Origin: Streptomyces sp. MA5143a
Lineage (GTDB): Bacteria > Actinomycetota > Actinomycetes > Streptomycetales > Streptomycetaceae
DNA: 64,000 nucleotides
Direction: 5' to 3'
Assembly: GCF_900290235.1 (NCBI RefSeq)
Contig: NZ_OLMK01000020.1
Span: forward strand, 47,890-111,889
Shown here: positions 63,830 through 64,000 of the stretch, one piece after another
Layout: every line of letters begins with the position of its first letter
Numbering within the stretch: position 1 is the first letter of the stretch
Program-made: the position numbers and the translations under genes
The notes under the pieces: model-generated
What the model was told of the DNA's origin: nothing
Database searches by the model: none
What the model saw: only the letters and a program-made list of their open reading frames with translations

Positions 63830-64000
63830 TCAGACCCCGAGCAGGTCGACCACGAAGATCAGCGTCTCGCCCGGCTTGATCGCCGGGGTCGGGCTCTGGT
63901 TGCCGTAGGCGAGGTGCGCCGGGATGGTCAGCTGGCGGCGGCCGCCGACCTTCATGCCCTGCACGCCCTGGTCCCAGCCCTTGATGACACGGCCACCACC
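63830..64000 (-). CDS. FKBP-type peptidyl-prolyl isomerase, C-terminal part (cut by window end)
   Basis: 57 codons to the edge. GGRVIKGWDQGVQGMKVGGRRQLTIP, LAYGNQSPT, then GETLIFVVDLLGV are the last strands of the FKBP barrel, including the active-site Trp. The 5' end is outside. Stop TGA at 63830-63832. It is a small cytoplasmic proline isomerase at the position where Streptomyces FKBP genes precede pafB. Confidence 0.9.
   Translation of the reverse strand, partial: GGGRVIKGWDQGVQGMKVGGRRQLTIPAHLAYGNQSPTPAIKPGETLIFVVDLLGV

Overview
The window is high-GC actinobacterial DNA. Gene content, order and codon use point to a Streptomyces chromosome, in a core-type region: pheST, infC-rpmI-rplT, a conservon with its P450, a HelY-type helicase, tatAC, pafBC and an FKBP gene. 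I see no tRNA, rRNA, CRISPR array, insertion sequence, prophage or origin. Nearly every base is in a gene or a short spacer, and the many long antisense frames are GC-bias shadows.

Layout. (1) 1-6.5 kb: a Tat-exported GHL10-type hydrolase, a 3-hydroxyacyl-CoA dehydrogenase, a tiny TTA-containing membrane protein, a Nudix hydrolase, an NsdA-like TPR regulator and a PP2C phosphatase. (2) 6.8-14.8 kb, all leftward: infC-rpmI-rplT, an rRNA methyltransferase, an orphan sensor kinase and pheS-pheT. infC appears to start at AUC after a leader of roughly 280 nt. (3) 14.8-23.3 kb: DUF1844, SseB-like, a beta-lactamase-fold serine hydrolase, a mycosin-like protease coupled to a disordered membrane protein, a PLP enzyme and a DUF2510 protein. 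(4) 23.3-30 kb: an amine catabolism cluster (SDR, aldehyde dehydrogenase and GlnA4-like gamma-glutamyl ligase leftward; GntR regulator, APC permease and gamma-glutamyl hydrolase rightward), with the same 21-bp motif at two promoters. (5) 30-37 kb: LysR with a TDT transporter, XRE-cupin regulator with a BtuF-like receptor, a betaine-binding-protein remnant, a 5'-3' exonuclease and a siderophore-interacting protein behind an iron box. (6) 37-40 kb: N-formylglutamate amidohydrolase divergent from an APC permease. (7) 40-48 kb: an unrecognised helical protein, an RluA-type synthase, and a conservon of the rar/cvn9 type whose P450 lacks the ExxR motif. (8) 48-56 kb: TetR regulator divergent from a guanidine/urea breakdown operon (two UAAP/DUF1989 proteins, biotin carboxylase, allophanate hydrolase). 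(9) 56-64 kb: helY, tatC, tatA, two small genes, pafC, pafB and the end of an FKBP gene.

Functional links. The TetR-side palindrome (TTTCTGTC-N4-GACAGAAA) recurs in front of the APC permease 11 kb away, which predicts one regulon joining uptake to guanidine/urea carboxylation. The amine cluster predicts gamma-glutamylation of an imported amine such as ethanolamine, oxidation of the aldehyde, and hydrolysis back to glutamate. A motif TTCACAC-N3-GTGTG links the TPR regulator promoter with the TTA-containing small gene. A family of palindromic intergenic repeats occupies four gene ends and probably acts as terminators or RNA stabilisers.
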